DNA of 64,000 nucleotides, taken from NCBI GenBank assembly GCA_030765525.1, contig JAVCCK010000038.1:186001-250000 (forward strand), read 5' to 3'. This document shows positions 8,974 to 17,642 of the stretch, piece after piece. Positions within the stretch are counted from its first letter, which is position 1; every line of letters begins with the position of its first letter. This DNA comes from Candidatus Lernaella stagnicola (GTDB lineage: Bacteria > Lernaellota > Lernaellaia > Lernaellales > Lernaellaceae). Below the pieces are notes generated by a model. The model saw nothing but the letters and a program-made list of their open reading frames with translations. It was not told where the DNA came from and did no database searches. The position numbers were made by a program, and so were the translations under genes.

Positions 8974-9857
8974 TGAAGCGTTGGAAAAAAGGGTTGCTGC
9001 TGGTTCTTGTTTTACTGGCCGCATGGTGGTTGCGCACCATATTTTTCGTGGTCAACGCGACCGAAACCGCCATCATCGCCCGCTTCATGGGCCCGCTGGA
9101 CGCCGTGTACGAGCCCGGCCTGCATTTGAAGGCGCCGTGGCCGATCGACACCGTCTATCGATTCGACAGTCGGCTGCTGGTTTTCGACCACGTGCCCACG
9201 GAGTTTTTGACCAAGGACAAAAAGAACATTCTGATTGATTCCTTTGCCGTTTGGCGTGTCGCCGACGAGCACACTTTTCTGGCCAAGGTGCGCAGCCGCA
9301 TGAACGCCGAAATTTTACTCTTGGAAATCATGACCGCCGCCATCAACGAGGTTGTCGGCAACTACGCGCTTGGCAGCTTCATCAACGTCGATCCCGAGAA
9401 AGTGCAGCTCAAAGAAATTAATGGCGCAATCGCCGATATCTGCCGCGGGCCGACGGAAAACGCCTACGGGATATCCGTCGAGGACGTGCGGATCAATTCC
9501 TTCAATTTCCCGGTGCAAAACCGTGCCAGCGTGATCAAACGCATGCGGGCCGAACGCGACCGTATTGCTACCAAATACCGCAGCGAAGGCGAAGAAGCGG
9601 CGTTGAAAATCGAGGCCGAAACCAATCTCGAGAGTCGCAAGATTCTTGCCGAAGCCGCCCGCGACGCCCAGCGTATTCGCGGCAAAGGAGAAGCCGAGGC
9701 CATTCGTATTTACGGCGAGGCCTACACCAAAGATCCGGAGTTTTATCGCTTCCTGCGAACCTTGGAAGCGTACGACAAGATGATCGACAAAGACACGACG
9801 ATCATTCTGCGCAGCGATTCCGAACTCTGGAAAATGATCGACAAGGGAGCGCCGTGA
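8973..9857 (+). CDS. SPFH/Band 7 protein, HflC-like
   Basis: 294-residue membrane protein with one N-terminal membrane segment (~5-25) followed by an SPFH domain (NATETAIIARFMGPLDAVYE; VPTEFLTKDKKNILIDSF) and an Ala/Glu-rich helical region (~195-255), as in HflC. HflC forms with HflK a large periplasm-facing cage around FtsH. Translation is coupled both ways: the ATG shares a base with the previous stop, and its own TGA overlaps the next GTG by four bases. The operon therefore encodes three SPFH domains, one of them fused to a permease, so the partners probably assemble together with that permease. No ftsH lies in the window. Confidence 0.87.
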   Translation: MKRWKKGLLLVLVLLAAWWLRTIFFVVNATETAIIARFMGPLDAVYEPGLHLKAPWPIDTVYRFDSRLLVFDHVPTEFLTKDKKNILIDSFAVWRVADEHTFLAKVRSRMNAEILLLEIMTAAINEVVGNYALGSFINVDPEKVQLKEINGAIADICRGPTENAYGISVEDVRINSFNFPVQNRASVIKRMRAERDRIATKYRSEGEEAALKIEAETNLESRKILAEAARDAQRIRGKGEAEAIRIYGEAYTKDPEFYRFLRTLEAYDKMIDKDTTIILRSDSELWKMIDKGAP

Positions 9858-10813
9858 ACAAACCGCCCGCCGGCTTGGATGTCCGCCTGATTCAGAACGC
9901 CGTCCGCTTCTGGCGCACGCGCCGCGCTGTCGTGCTGGCCGCGGCGGCCGTCGTCGTGCTTGTGTTGTACCTGGCATCGGGAATTTACACCGTGCCCACC
10001 AATCAAACCGCCGCGCTGTACCGATTCGGCAAGCTGGTTAGCGACGACATCGCCTCGGGCATTCACCTCCGGCTCCCGGCGCCCATCCATCGCGTCGCCA
10101 TGGTCAACACGTCCGAAGTGCGTCGCATGACGCTCAAGAGCCAAACCCTGCGCACGGTATCGATGGTCTCGGGTGACGAGAACCTGATCGAGGTCGATGT
10201 CGCCGTGCAGTACCAAATCAGCGACTTTCGCCGCTATCTCACCGGCGCCGAAGATTGGGACAAGGTCATCGCGCAGTCCATCGCTGCCGTGCTCGGAAAC
10301 CAACTGGCCGAAATGCCGGTCGACGAAATCCTCACCACCGGTAAAAGCCGCATTCAAGTCGCCCTGCGCGGCGCCATGCAGCAAACCCTCGAAAAATACG
10401 GCGCCGGCCTTACGGTCATATCCACGCGCCTGGTTTCCATCATTCCGCCAGCGGAAGCCGCCGCGAGCTTTCGCAAGGTCGCCGACGCTAAAAGCGAGAA
10501 GGCCAAGCGCATCAACGAGGCGCAATCCAAGCGCAACCAGGCGATGTCCCAGTCCCGCGGCGAGGCGGAAAAAGTCATACAAGAATCGCGTTCCACGGCC
10601 GACGAGCGCGTCAAACGCGCCGAAGGTGACGCCGAACGATTTCTGGCCATTCTCGCCGAGTACCGCCTAGCCCGCCAAGTCACCCGCACCGACCTATATT
10701 TGAAAAACATGGAAAAAGTGATACAACGTGCCGTGGTCTTGCTGCATGACCCCAGATTCGCGTTGGACTTGAATTTGTTCGGCCCCGCCGGGGGCGCAAA
10801 GGCCGGCAAATAG
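9854..10813 (+). CDS. SPFH/Band 7 protein, HflK-like
   Basis: 319-residue membrane protein. One hydrophobic helix (~30-52) precedes an SPFH domain starting GIYTVPTNQTAALYRFGKL, and the C-terminal third is a long charged coiled coil (ADAKSEKAKRINEAQSKR onward), the standard HflK layout. It resembles the SPFH half of the fusion gene at 6652 more than the HflC-like gene between them. Starts at a GTG inside the GTGA overlap with the upstream stop. Last gene of the permease/SPFH operon; the TetR gene follows after 45 bases on the same strand and may be part of the unit. Confidence 0.86.
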   Translation: MNKPPAGLDVRLIQNAVRFWRTRRAVVLAAAAVVVLVLYLASGIYTVPTNQTAALYRFGKLVSDDIASGIHLRLPAPIHRVAMVNTSEVRRMTLKSQTLRTVSMVSGDENLIEVDVAVQYQISDFRRYLTGAEDWDKVIAQSIAAVLGNQLAEMPVDEILTTGKSRIQVALRGAMQQTLEKYGAGLTVISTRLVSIIPPAEAAASFRKVADAKSEKAKRINEAQSKRNQAMSQSRGEAEKVIQESRSTADERVKRAEGDAERFLAILAEYRLARQVTRTDLYLKNMEKVIQRAVVLLHDPRFALDLNLFGPAGGAKAGK

Positions 10814-10858
10814 CGACCCTCCGCATTCGCACCTGCCCCTGCCTTTGGAGAAATGCGC

Positions 10859-11479
10859 GTGAGCCCAAAAACCCGCAGCCCCGAAGACCGGCATGAAGCC
10901 ATTCTGGAAACCGCCCATCGCCTATTTTCCGAACGCGGCGTGAACGGGACGTTGCTGGAAGACGTCGCGCGAACGGCGCGCGTCAGCAAGGGCAGTTTGT
11001 ACGAAGTCGCCGAAGATAAGCAGGACCTTTTCTATCAAGTTTGCCGCCGGCAATTCGACAGTGACCTGGACAATCTCGAACGCATTTCGGCGAAGATCAG
11101 CGACCCGGAAAAACTGCTGCGGCGATTCATCAAGCTGCTATTGCCGCCTTCTCGCGAAGCGCCCGGCGCCTATGCCATTATCTTCGAACTTGTCAGCCTT
11201 TCGCTACGCGATCCGGTTTTCGGCACAAAGGTTACCGATCTGCACACCGAAATGCGCGACCGCCTGAGAGGCCTCATCGTTCGCGTTCTGCGTGAAGGCG
11301 TCACGCGCGATCAATTTCATTCGGATCTCGACTGCGAGACCGTCGCCATGGTCGTTCACAGTTGGATCGATAAATGTTGGGTTGATTGGGCTATGATTCC
11401 CAGCATGACGCGCGCTCACGTGCTGGATCAGGCCAAACGCTTCACGCACTTTTTGCTGACCGCGATTCGCGTCCCTTAG
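10859..11479 (+). CDS. TetR/AcrR family transcriptional regulator
   Basis: About 206 residues. The N-terminus carries a TetR helix-turn-helix (AILETAHRLFSERGVNGT, then LEDVARTARVSKGSLY); the rest is the helical ligand-binding part. GTG at 10859 is preferred because TTTGGAG lies 8 bases upstream; an ATG at 10853 is only 2 bases from that ribosome-binding site. It sits directly downstream of the permease/SPFH genes, so it may sense that transporter's substrate, though TetR proteins also act on divergent or distant genes. Its 3' end overlaps that of the convergent TonB receptor gene by four bases. Ligand unknown. Confidence 0.85.
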   Translation: MSPKTRSPEDRHEAILETAHRLFSERGVNGTLLEDVARTARVSKGSLYEVAEDKQDLFYQVCRRQFDSDLDNLERISAKISDPEKLLRRFIKLLLPPSREAPGAYAIIFELVSLSLRDPVFGTKVTDLHTEMRDRLRGLIVRVLREGVTRDQFHSDLDCETVAMVVHSWIDKCWVDWAMIPSMTRAHVLDQAKRFTHFLLTAIRVP

Positions 11480-13398
11480 AACCCGTATTCCAGCGACAAA
11501 TAGAACGCCCGCCCCGGCAACGGGAAACCACGTACGTCCACCGCGCGTTGGTCGCTCAGGTTTTTCACTTCCCAACCGATGCGTCGCCCCGGCGCGACCA
11601 CGAACACCACGCCCGCGTTCCAAATTTCCCGCGCCGCCAACACCTTGGTGTTCGCCTGCGTGATGTAGTTCTCGCCCACATAGTTGTATTCAACAAAAGG
11701 CCGAACCAGCCCCGCGTGCCCTTCGGCCCGGGCGAACCCCACGTGCGGCGGTCGGCCCGGAATCCGCTTCCCTTTGCGGTTGGGATCATCGGTTTCGTCG
11801 ATGGCGTCGGTGAAGGTATAAGCCCCGGCGAGCGAAAACCAATCCACCGGCTGCATCCGCCACGACAACTCTATGCCGGTGATCGTCGCGCGACCGAAAT
11901 TGTACGGCACGTAGCGAAAACCACTGATGAGCAGGTACTCGATCAAGTGCCGCACTTCACTACGGAAAAACGCGCCTTCGACAAACACCCACGGCGAAAA
12001 GTCCAGACGCAGGCCCGCGTCGTAATGGAATGCTTCCTCCGGCTTCAAATCCGGATTACCGACCATCAAGCCCTGGCTGAAATACAACTCGGAAAAATTC
12101 GGCGCGCGGTAACTGCGCCCCACGTTGCCCTTGATCGCCAACGGCTCCCACGGCCTCAGCACCAGCCCGCCTTTGGGGCTCCACTGAGAGCCCGTATCGG
12201 AGATATCGTCGTATCGAATCGCGCCGACCACCGTGACAATCTCCCGCCACAAAACCACTTGGTCCGACAGCGAACCCGAACTCGTATGGCGGTCGGGCGC
12301 GTCGAAATCACGGTCGCTCAATCGCGAATAGCGATATTCGCCGGTCAGCGTCCACCATTGGTGATCGCCCCAGGCGTAACTGATGGATTGTTGCGCTCCG
12401 GGTTCGGTTTCGGTACGCCGCGAGGCAAGCGGTACGCCGGTTTGTTCGCCCCGCGGATCGTGGAACACCAAGCTTTCGATGCGATGCGCCAAGCGCGTCT
12501 TGAACGCCAATTGCGGCAAGCCAAGACCGGTCAGCGCCGCGGTTAGCGTCGACGTGTCCCGCCACAAACGGCGGTGTGCATACCGCGAGGGAAAGGTCAC
12601 GATGCCCGGCACGCCGGAATCGGCGGAAAAGAAATCGTTTTGCAGCGTCACGTCGACTTGAGCGCTGGGCGCGTAGCCCACCCGCAGCAGCAGGTCGCGC
12701 TGGTCCAATTCGTTGTTGGCGCGGGTGTCTTCGAAATCGTCGCGTGAATCCAGCGTCGTGCCGTTGTCGTTGTCGAAGGGAAAATTGCCGTCGCTGTGCA
12801 GGTAGGAAGCCCCCGCGAGATAATTCCAGTGATCGCTCGCCCCCGCGTGGGACGCCGCGCCGCGAAAGGTGTTGAACGAACCGTAGGTCGCCGCGATCTG
12901 GGACTGACCGGCTCCCGAACCCTTCTTGGTCACGATGTTCACGACGCCGCCGACCGCGCCCTCACCGTACAGCGCGCCGCCGCCGCCGCGTATGACCTCA
13001 ATGCGCTCGATCTGCTCGGGGGAGATCGTGCTCACGTCCACCGCGCCGCCCGCCGAGGAGTTCATGCGCACGCCGTCCACCAGCACCACGACCTGGTTGG
13101 CGTTCGCGCCGCGAATGGAAATCGTCGCCGTGGACCCCAACCCGCCGAACTGCTTGACGTTCACGCCTGCCGCCTGGCGCAACACCTCTTCGGTCGAAAC
13201 GAAACGCCCGGCGTAGTCTTTCATCTCGATCACTTCCACGAAGGCGGGCGGGTCTTCGGTCGATTCGTTGAGCCGGCGGGCCGCGACCGTCACGGGCGGC
13301 AGTTCGACGTCGTCTTCTTCGGGCTCGGCAGCCGCGGCCGGACACACGATCCCCACCAACAACGTTACCAGCAGCACCCACGGCAGCGCCCGCGTCAT
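11476..13398 (-). CDS. TonB-dependent outer-membrane receptor (BtuB/vitamin-type)
   Basis: Outer-membrane active-transport receptor. A signal peptide (MTRALPWVLLVTLLVGIVCP, cleaved after AAAA) is followed by a plug domain (TEEVLRQAAGVNVKQFGG; SIRGANANQVVVLVDGVRMN; GGGGALYGEGAVGGVVNIVT) and a ~500-residue barrel ending in aromatic Phe (SLEYGF), as expected for BAM insertion. The ATG at 13398 is chosen over one at 13425 because GAGGTG lies 5 bases before it and the signal peptide starts there; length 640. Plug and size resemble BtuB-type receptors, and several cobalamin enzymes lie nearby, so cobalamin is a reasonable but unproven substrate. No TonB/ExbB/ExbD or ABC genes are adjacent. Confidence 0.88.
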   Translation of the reverse strand: MTRALPWVLLVTLLVGIVCPAAAAEPEEDDVELPPVTVAARRLNESTEDPPAFVEVIEMKDYAGRFVSTEEVLRQAAGVNVKQFGGLGSTATISIRGANANQVVVLVDGVRMNSSAGGAVDVSTISPEQIERIEVIRGGGGALYGEGAVGGVVNIVTKKGSGAGQSQIAATYGSFNTFRGAASHAGASDHWNYLAGASYLHSDGNFPFDNDNGTTLDSRDDFEDTRANNELDQRDLLLRVGYAPSAQVDVTLQNDFFSADSGVPGIVTFPSRYAHRRLWRDTSTLTAALTGLGLPQLAFKTRLAHRIESLVFHDPRGEQTGVPLASRRTETEPGAQQSISYAWGDHQWWTLTGEYRYSRLSDRDFDAPDRHTSSGSLSDQVVLWREIVTVVGAIRYDDISDTGSQWSPKGGLVLRPWEPLAIKGNVGRSYRAPNFSELYFSQGLMVGNPDLKPEEAFHYDAGLRLDFSPWVFVEGAFFRSEVRHLIEYLLISGFRYVPYNFGRATITGIELSWRMQPVDWFSLAGAYTFTDAIDETDDPNRKGKRIPGRPPHVGFARAEGHAGLVRPFVEYNYVGENYITQANTKVLAAREIWNAGVVFVVAPGRRIGWEVKNLSDQRAVDVRGFPLPGRAFYLSLEYGF

Positions 13399-13589
13399 CA
13401 ACACCTCATGGAAGTTTCGCGGCATCGTCGCCGCGTACCGGCGGCCTTGTCAAGGAACGCGTTTCTCCACGCGCCGCCTCGCCGGGCTTGCCCCGCCTGT
13501 CCTGCAGAGTGAAGATGGCAGCGCTCCTTCACGTCAACCGGGTGCCCGCGCGCCCATTTCTTCGCGGCATACGCCGCGTGGGTTGAGTC

Positions 13590-14624
13590 ATGGTCACCGC
13601 GTTGTTTCGCTTCGCTTTGAAACACCTGCCGCGCTTGACCCGCGCCCTCCGCCACCATTGGTTGCTCGTGTTGTGCCTGTTGTTGTTCTCGATGGAGTTT
13701 ACGCTGCGCGTGTATCACGTTCCGTATCGCATCACTTGGATACCCGAGTTCCCCGCGTACGATCGCATGCTCTTCTATCGCTTTGTCTACTCGGTTCAAG
13801 ACCGCGTCGAGTATGCCCCCGGCACCTATTGCACGATGAAAAGCCACGGCTCGTTTTTCATTCGCGGTAACGGCGATGACTCGCCGCCCCCCGCGCCAAC
13901 GGCCGATCCCGTCGTGGTTTGCCTGGGCGGCTCGACCACCTGGGGAGGCAGTGTCAACGATGAGGAAACCTTCCCGGCGAGCCTCGAACAGCTACTTCGC
14001 CGGAAAAGAAAAGACGCCCGTGTATACAACCTGGGCGTGCCGGGATCGTCCACTTTCTACGGACTGGCGCGCGGCATCCCCGACGCCCTCGACCTCGATC
14101 CCGACACCGTGGTCATCGCCTACGGCGGGTTGAACGACTCGTTCAAAGTACACTTCCGCGAATCGACGTACCGCCCGACCTCGCGGCTGTTGATGTTGTT
14201 GCGCTCGTTTCATCTTTATCGCGTCGGCGAGGCGGCCGCCTTCCGGTACGTGCTGTTTCCGCGCCCCGTGATGCGCGTCACGCGTGAGGAATACGGCGCC
14301 AATCTGGAGAGCATGACACGTCGCTTGCGTGAACGCGGCGTCGCCGTGGTGTTCGTTACCGAGGCGATCGTTCCCGAGCGCATGAACCGGCATGACTTCA
14401 TCGAGCAATCCTTCATTGATTCTCTCAGCGGCGAAATGATCAAGCGCTCCCGGCAGCTCAATGTGCCCGTGGTCGTGGCACAACGATGCCTCGGTTCGCA
14501 ATTTGCGACCCTCTACCAGAAGAACGGCATTCATTGGACGGCGCAGGGCAACGCGAAAATCGCGGCCTGCCTCGCGGACGAATTGGCTCAGTCGAGGCAG
14601 AACCAGTCGTCGTCGGGACAGTGA
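13590..14624 (+). CDS. membrane-anchored SGNH/GDSL hydrolase
   Basis: 344 residues. An N-terminal membrane anchor (~25-40, HWLLVLCLLLFSMEF) puts the catalytic domain outside the cytoplasm. Block I is CLGGSTTWGG (catalytic Ser around 113), the block III Asn is in YGGLND, and the C-terminal block with catalytic His is NGIHWTAQGN. Such anchored SGNH proteins often deacylate or acylate envelope polysaccharides; the substrate is unknown. Divergent from the TonB receptor, with 191 bases between their starts. The 3' end overlaps the convergent mepA-like gene by 37 bases. Confidence 0.85.
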   Translation: MVTALFRFALKHLPRLTRALRHHWLLVLCLLLFSMEFTLRVYHVPYRITWIPEFPAYDRMLFYRFVYSVQDRVEYAPGTYCTMKSHGSFFIRGNGDDSPPPAPTADPVVVCLGGSTTWGGSVNDEETFPASLEQLLRRKRKDARVYNLGVPGSSTFYGLARGIPDALDLDPDTVVIAYGGLNDSFKVHFRESTYRPTSRLLMLLRSFHLYRVGEAAAFRYVLFPRPVMRVTREEYGANLESMTRRLRERGVAVVFVTEAIVPERMNRHDFIEQSFIDSLSGEMIKRSRQLNVPVVVAQRCLGSQFATLYQKNGIHWTAQGNAKIAACLADELAQSRQNQSSSGQ

Positions 14625-15259
14625 ATGCGGATGTGCATGTGGTTGTGGTGGCTGGGCGCGTGGCGGATGACGCCCGTGCGGTTACCGGGCTTCCGGGGAT
14701 ACTGAAACAGCTTCCGGAGCTTCCACTCCGACTCGAATAGTCTCAGTTCCTCATACATGATTTTCTGAACATCCCAATCCATCAAAATGTACTGGACGTC
14801 GGCGTGCTCGAGCATCAACTCGATGAATTCCCAGGTCTTGGCCACGTCGAGTTTGCCGCGGCGCATATCGACGAAACCGCGGATGAGCTGGTTGTCCTTG
14901 GCGTAATAGGCGACGTCGAAATCGCGTCCGCTTTGGTGGCTTTTATGCGGTCGTAAGGGACCGCCCTCGGGCCGCGATAAATGCCCGACGACCATCGACA
15001 CCGTGTCCGGATAATTGGCCCGCATATCGGCCGCGGCGGCTTCGATGCTGTGCACCAGCGTCGGCGTGCCGTACGCGAATTGCGGTTCAAGTACAATAAT
15101 CTCGCCGCTCGAGGGCAATTGCACGCCGCCGACCAGGTAGCCGTCGTTGCAGCGCCCGACACTACCGGTCTTTTCGGGAATCCGGCGCATGCCCGAACAG
15201 GCTGCGAGGCTCAATGCCAACAATAAAGTGCCTAATATCGCGAGTTTCTGTTTCATCAT
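14588..15259 (-). CDS. penicillin-insensitive murein endopeptidase-like lipoprotein (MepA/M74)
   Basis: 223-residue predicted lipoprotein (lipobox LAAC around residue 21) of the M74/MepA LAS metallopeptidase family, which cleaves peptidoglycan cross-links. Zinc-site motifs are visible: HKSHQSGRDFDV around 105-116 and the C-terminal HHNHMHIR. Signal MKQKLAILGTLLLALSLA; two adjacent ATG codons make the exact start ambiguous by one codon. No strong Shine-Dalgarno was seen. E. coli MepA is periplasmic; here it seems lipid-anchored. Ends inside the convergent SGNH gene. Confidence 0.83.
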   Translation of the reverse strand: MMKQKLAILGTLLLALSLAACSGMRRIPEKTGSVGRCNDGYLVGGVQLPSSGEIIVLEPQFAYGTPTLVHSIEAAAADMRANYPDTVSMVVGHLSRPEGGPLRPHKSHQSGRDFDVAYYAKDNQLIRGFVDMRRGKLDVAKTWEFIELMLEHADVQYILMDWDVQKIMYEELRLFESEWKLRKLFQYPRKPGNRTGVIRHAPSHHNHMHIRIHCPDDDWFCLD

Positions 15260-15407
15260 GGAAGTCTAACGTCACGCTCCGTGAAAATAAAGTGGCACGC
15301 CGGTTAGCTCTTTGCTACACTGCGCGCCGTTTCCAGCGGCTTCCGCAACGCCCCCCGCCGCCTTCGGAAAGGGGACCGGACGCGGAGCCCTTTAAGGAGT
15401 TTTCGGC

Positions 15408-16529
15408 ATGGCAGTACCACTACTTGACCTGCAAGCCCAATACGCCCAAATCGGCGAGGAAATCGAAGCCCGCGTGCTCGAAGTCTGCCGCTCCGGACGC
15501 TTCATCCTCGGCCCTCTCGTGGAACAGTTCGAGCGAGAAACCGCCGCGTATTGCGGAGTCGATGCGGCGCTCGGCGTCTCCTCGGGCAGCGACGCGCTCA
15601 TCATGGCGCTCATGAACGCCGGTGTCGGACCGGGCGACGAAGTCGTCACCACGCCCTTTTCCTTCTTCGCCACCGTCGGCGCGATTGTGCGCGTGGGCGC
15701 CACACCCGTGTTCGCCGACATCGACCCGGCAAGTTTCAACCTCGACGAAGAAAAAGCGCTCGCGGCGATAACCGACAAAACCAAGGCCGTCGTCCTCGTC
15801 CATCTTTTCGGCCGCTGGTGCGAGTGCGACCGCCTGCTCGCCGAGTGTGAAAAGCGGGGCATCGCCCTGATCGAAGACGCCGCCCAGGCCATCGGCTGTG
15901 AAGACGCACGCGGTCGCCGCGCCGGCAGTGTCGGGCATTACGGCTGCTTCAGCTTCTTCCCCAGCAAAAACCTCGGCGCTTTCGGCGACGGCGGCCTGCT
16001 TACCGTGCGCGACGCCGAGACCGCCCGCCGCGTGGCTCTGCTGCGCAACCACGGCATGGACCCGCCCTACGTGCACCACGTGGTCGGCGGCAATTTCCGG
16101 TTGGACGCGATGCAAGCGGCGGTGTTGTTGGTGAAGCTGCCGTATCTCGACGGCTGGCACACCGCCCGCCAGGCCAACGCCGAGCGTTACGTGGAGGTTT
16201 TCGAGGCCGCCGGAGTACCGGCAAATGCGGTTCGCTTGCCCGCAACCGGTCACGGGCGGCACATTTTCAACCAGTACACGGTGCGGGCCGCGCGGCGCGA
16301 CGACCTGCTGGCCTACCTGCGCGAGCGTGGTATCGGCTGCGCCGTCTACTATCCGCATGGCCTGCACGTGCAGCCCTGCTTCGCCGATTTGGGTTACGCG
16401 GAAGGTGATTTCCCGGAGGCCGAAAAGGCGTCACGCGAAGTGCTCTCGTTGCCGGTATATCCGGAATTGACCAGGGCCATGCAAGGGGAAGTTGCCGCGG
16501 CGATCGCCGCGTTTTACGCCGCGGGTTAG
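15408..16529 (+). CDS. DegT/DnrJ/EryC1/StrS-family PLP aminotransferase
   Basis: 373-residue PLP-dependent sugar aminotransferase family member, which typically transaminates nucleotide-linked keto-sugars for surface glycans. Motifs: SSGSDALIMAL (phosphate-binding), IEDAAQAIG, and FFPSKNLGAFGDGG carrying the Schiff-base lysine. The C-terminus has FNQYTVRA and GCAVYYPHGLHVQP. AAGGAG precedes the ATG at 15408. No other nucleotide-sugar genes are adjacent, although SpsF- and Maf-like genes lie 13 kb away. Its stop overlaps the convergent EamA-like gene by four bases. Confidence 0.9.
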   Translation: MAVPLLDLQAQYAQIGEEIEARVLEVCRSGRFILGPLVEQFERETAAYCGVDAALGVSSGSDALIMALMNAGVGPGDEVVTTPFSFFATVGAIVRVGATPVFADIDPASFNLDEEKALAAITDKTKAVVLVHLFGRWCECDRLLAECEKRGIALIEDAAQAIGCEDARGRRAGSVGHYGCFSFFPSKNLGAFGDGGLLTVRDAETARRVALLRNHGMDPPYVHHVVGGNFRLDAMQAAVLLVKLPYLDGWHTARQANAERYVEVFEAAGVPANAVRLPATGHGRHIFNQYTVRAARRDDLLAYLRERGIGCAVYYPHGLHVQPCFADLGYAEGDFPEAEKASREVLSLPVYPELTRAMQGEVAAAIAAFYAAG

Positions 16530-17383
16530 CTCAGCAGAATCAACACGGCGCCGGCCGCCGCCGCCGCCAATCCGACGTATCCCAACGGCTTGAGCTTATC
16601 GCGCCCGAGCAGCACGCCCACGGCCAGACCCAACGCCAGATGCCCGCCGGTCACGAATCCGAACACTTGCCAATTCGGCAGCCGCGCCAGCGACAACAGC
16701 AGAAATAAATACCCGCCGAAAAGCAGCAAGCCCACAGCGGCTGCTTGGGGTACGCCGCTGATATTCTGCTTGCGCGCCATTCCCAAGGCCAGCAACACGA
16801 CCGCCGCCGACGCAAACATGAAAATCAGGAACAGACCGCTTTCGTGCTGATTGAGTACCACCGCGTTGAAGGCTTGCATGCCCAGAAAGACAAACGCGAA
16901 AACCGCCAGCACGAAGATAGTATTCAGTGGGCGGCTTTGCAGCCCGCCGCTCTTCTCCGCATCGGGTGATCGCCCCTCCCACACCAACACCGCCGCCGCT
17001 ACACCCACCACAACGATCCCGATCGCCGCCATTTGCGTGACCGAGTCCAGCCCATCGATAAAAAACAGCGCCAGCAGAATCGGCGCCGCCATGCTCACCC
17101 GTATTAGAGGCGGCGAAAGTGCGAAGGTTTTCTCTTCCAGGCCGCGGGACAAAAAGTAGCATGCCATCGCGAAGGTGATGCCGGTAATAACTCCAAACAC
17201 GGCAACCAGTCCGCCAAATTCGCTGAACTGCCCCGTCACCGCCGAAAACACGACCGCCGCCGCCGCGGCGAACGCCATGGCGACCGCTCCGGTGCCCAAG
17301 GGTGCTGTTTTTGTTTGGAAAGTGACGCGCGCGACGCTGACGGCTAACGCAGAGCAAAGGATGGAGAAAATCAGGTAGAGCAT
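16526..17383 (-). CDS. EamA/DMT-superfamily membrane transporter
   Basis: About 285 residues with roughly ten hydrophobic segments in two similar halves, matching EamA/drug-metabolite transporters. The first helix is YLIFSILCSALAVSVARV and the last is YVGLAAAAAGAVLILLS. ATG at 17383 is taken; a TTG at 17392 is possible. Substrate unknown. It is convergent with the aminotransferase gene and divergent from the gene at 17643. The 250-base gap on its upstream side contains a strong plus-strand promoter. Confidence 0.82.
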   Translation of the reverse strand: MLYLIFSILCSALAVSVARVTFQTKTAPLGTGAVAMAFAAAAAVVFSAVTGQFSEFGGLVAVFGVITGITFAMACYFLSRGLEEKTFALSPPLIRVSMAAPILLALFFIDGLDSVTQMAAIGIVVVGVAAAVLVWEGRSPDAEKSGGLQSRPLNTIFVLAVFAFVFLGMQAFNAVVLNQHESGLFLIFMFASAAVVLLALGMARKQNISGVPQAAAVGLLLFGGYLFLLLSLARLPNWQVFGFVTGGHLALGLAVGVLLGRDKLKPLGYVGLAAAAAGAVLILLS

Positions 17384-17564
17384 TGCTTCCAAGCCTCGTC
17401 AACATCCTAAACGCACTTACGAGGGCGCTGAAGCGATGCGACGAGCCTTCTCTGCCCTCGCAAAGATGCACTGAAAGTGACCGCCCCAGACCGTTAATGC
17501 GACTTTGTGTAACCGAATGGCATATTGCTGGAGCGGCTGGTTCTTGTCAAGCAACACCGTTTTG

Positions 17565-17594
17565 TTGACAAAGGAAAATCGAGAATACTATAGT
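17565..17594 (+). promoter_or_regulatory. strong sigma70-type promoter
   Basis: A perfect -35 hexamer TTGACA at 17565-17570 is followed after 18 bases by TATAGT at 17589-17594 (overlapping TACTATAGT). Transcription would start near 17600, giving a leader of about 40 bases before the ATG at 17643. This is one of the best promoter matches in the window. Confidence 0.65.
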
Positions 17595-17642
17595 CGCGAG
17601 AAGGGTTAACTCATTTTGATTTCAAGAAGGCGGGAGGACGCT

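Noticed and set aside
11386-12546. 386-codon plus-strand frame across the TetR/TonB boundary
   Set aside because: It is antisense to the TonB receptor barrel, is rich in Arg/His/Pro and has no family features.
13399-13589. Cobalamin riboswitch upstream of the TonB receptor gene
   Set aside because: The conserved B12-box and core elements could not be found in this 191-base gap on the minus strand.
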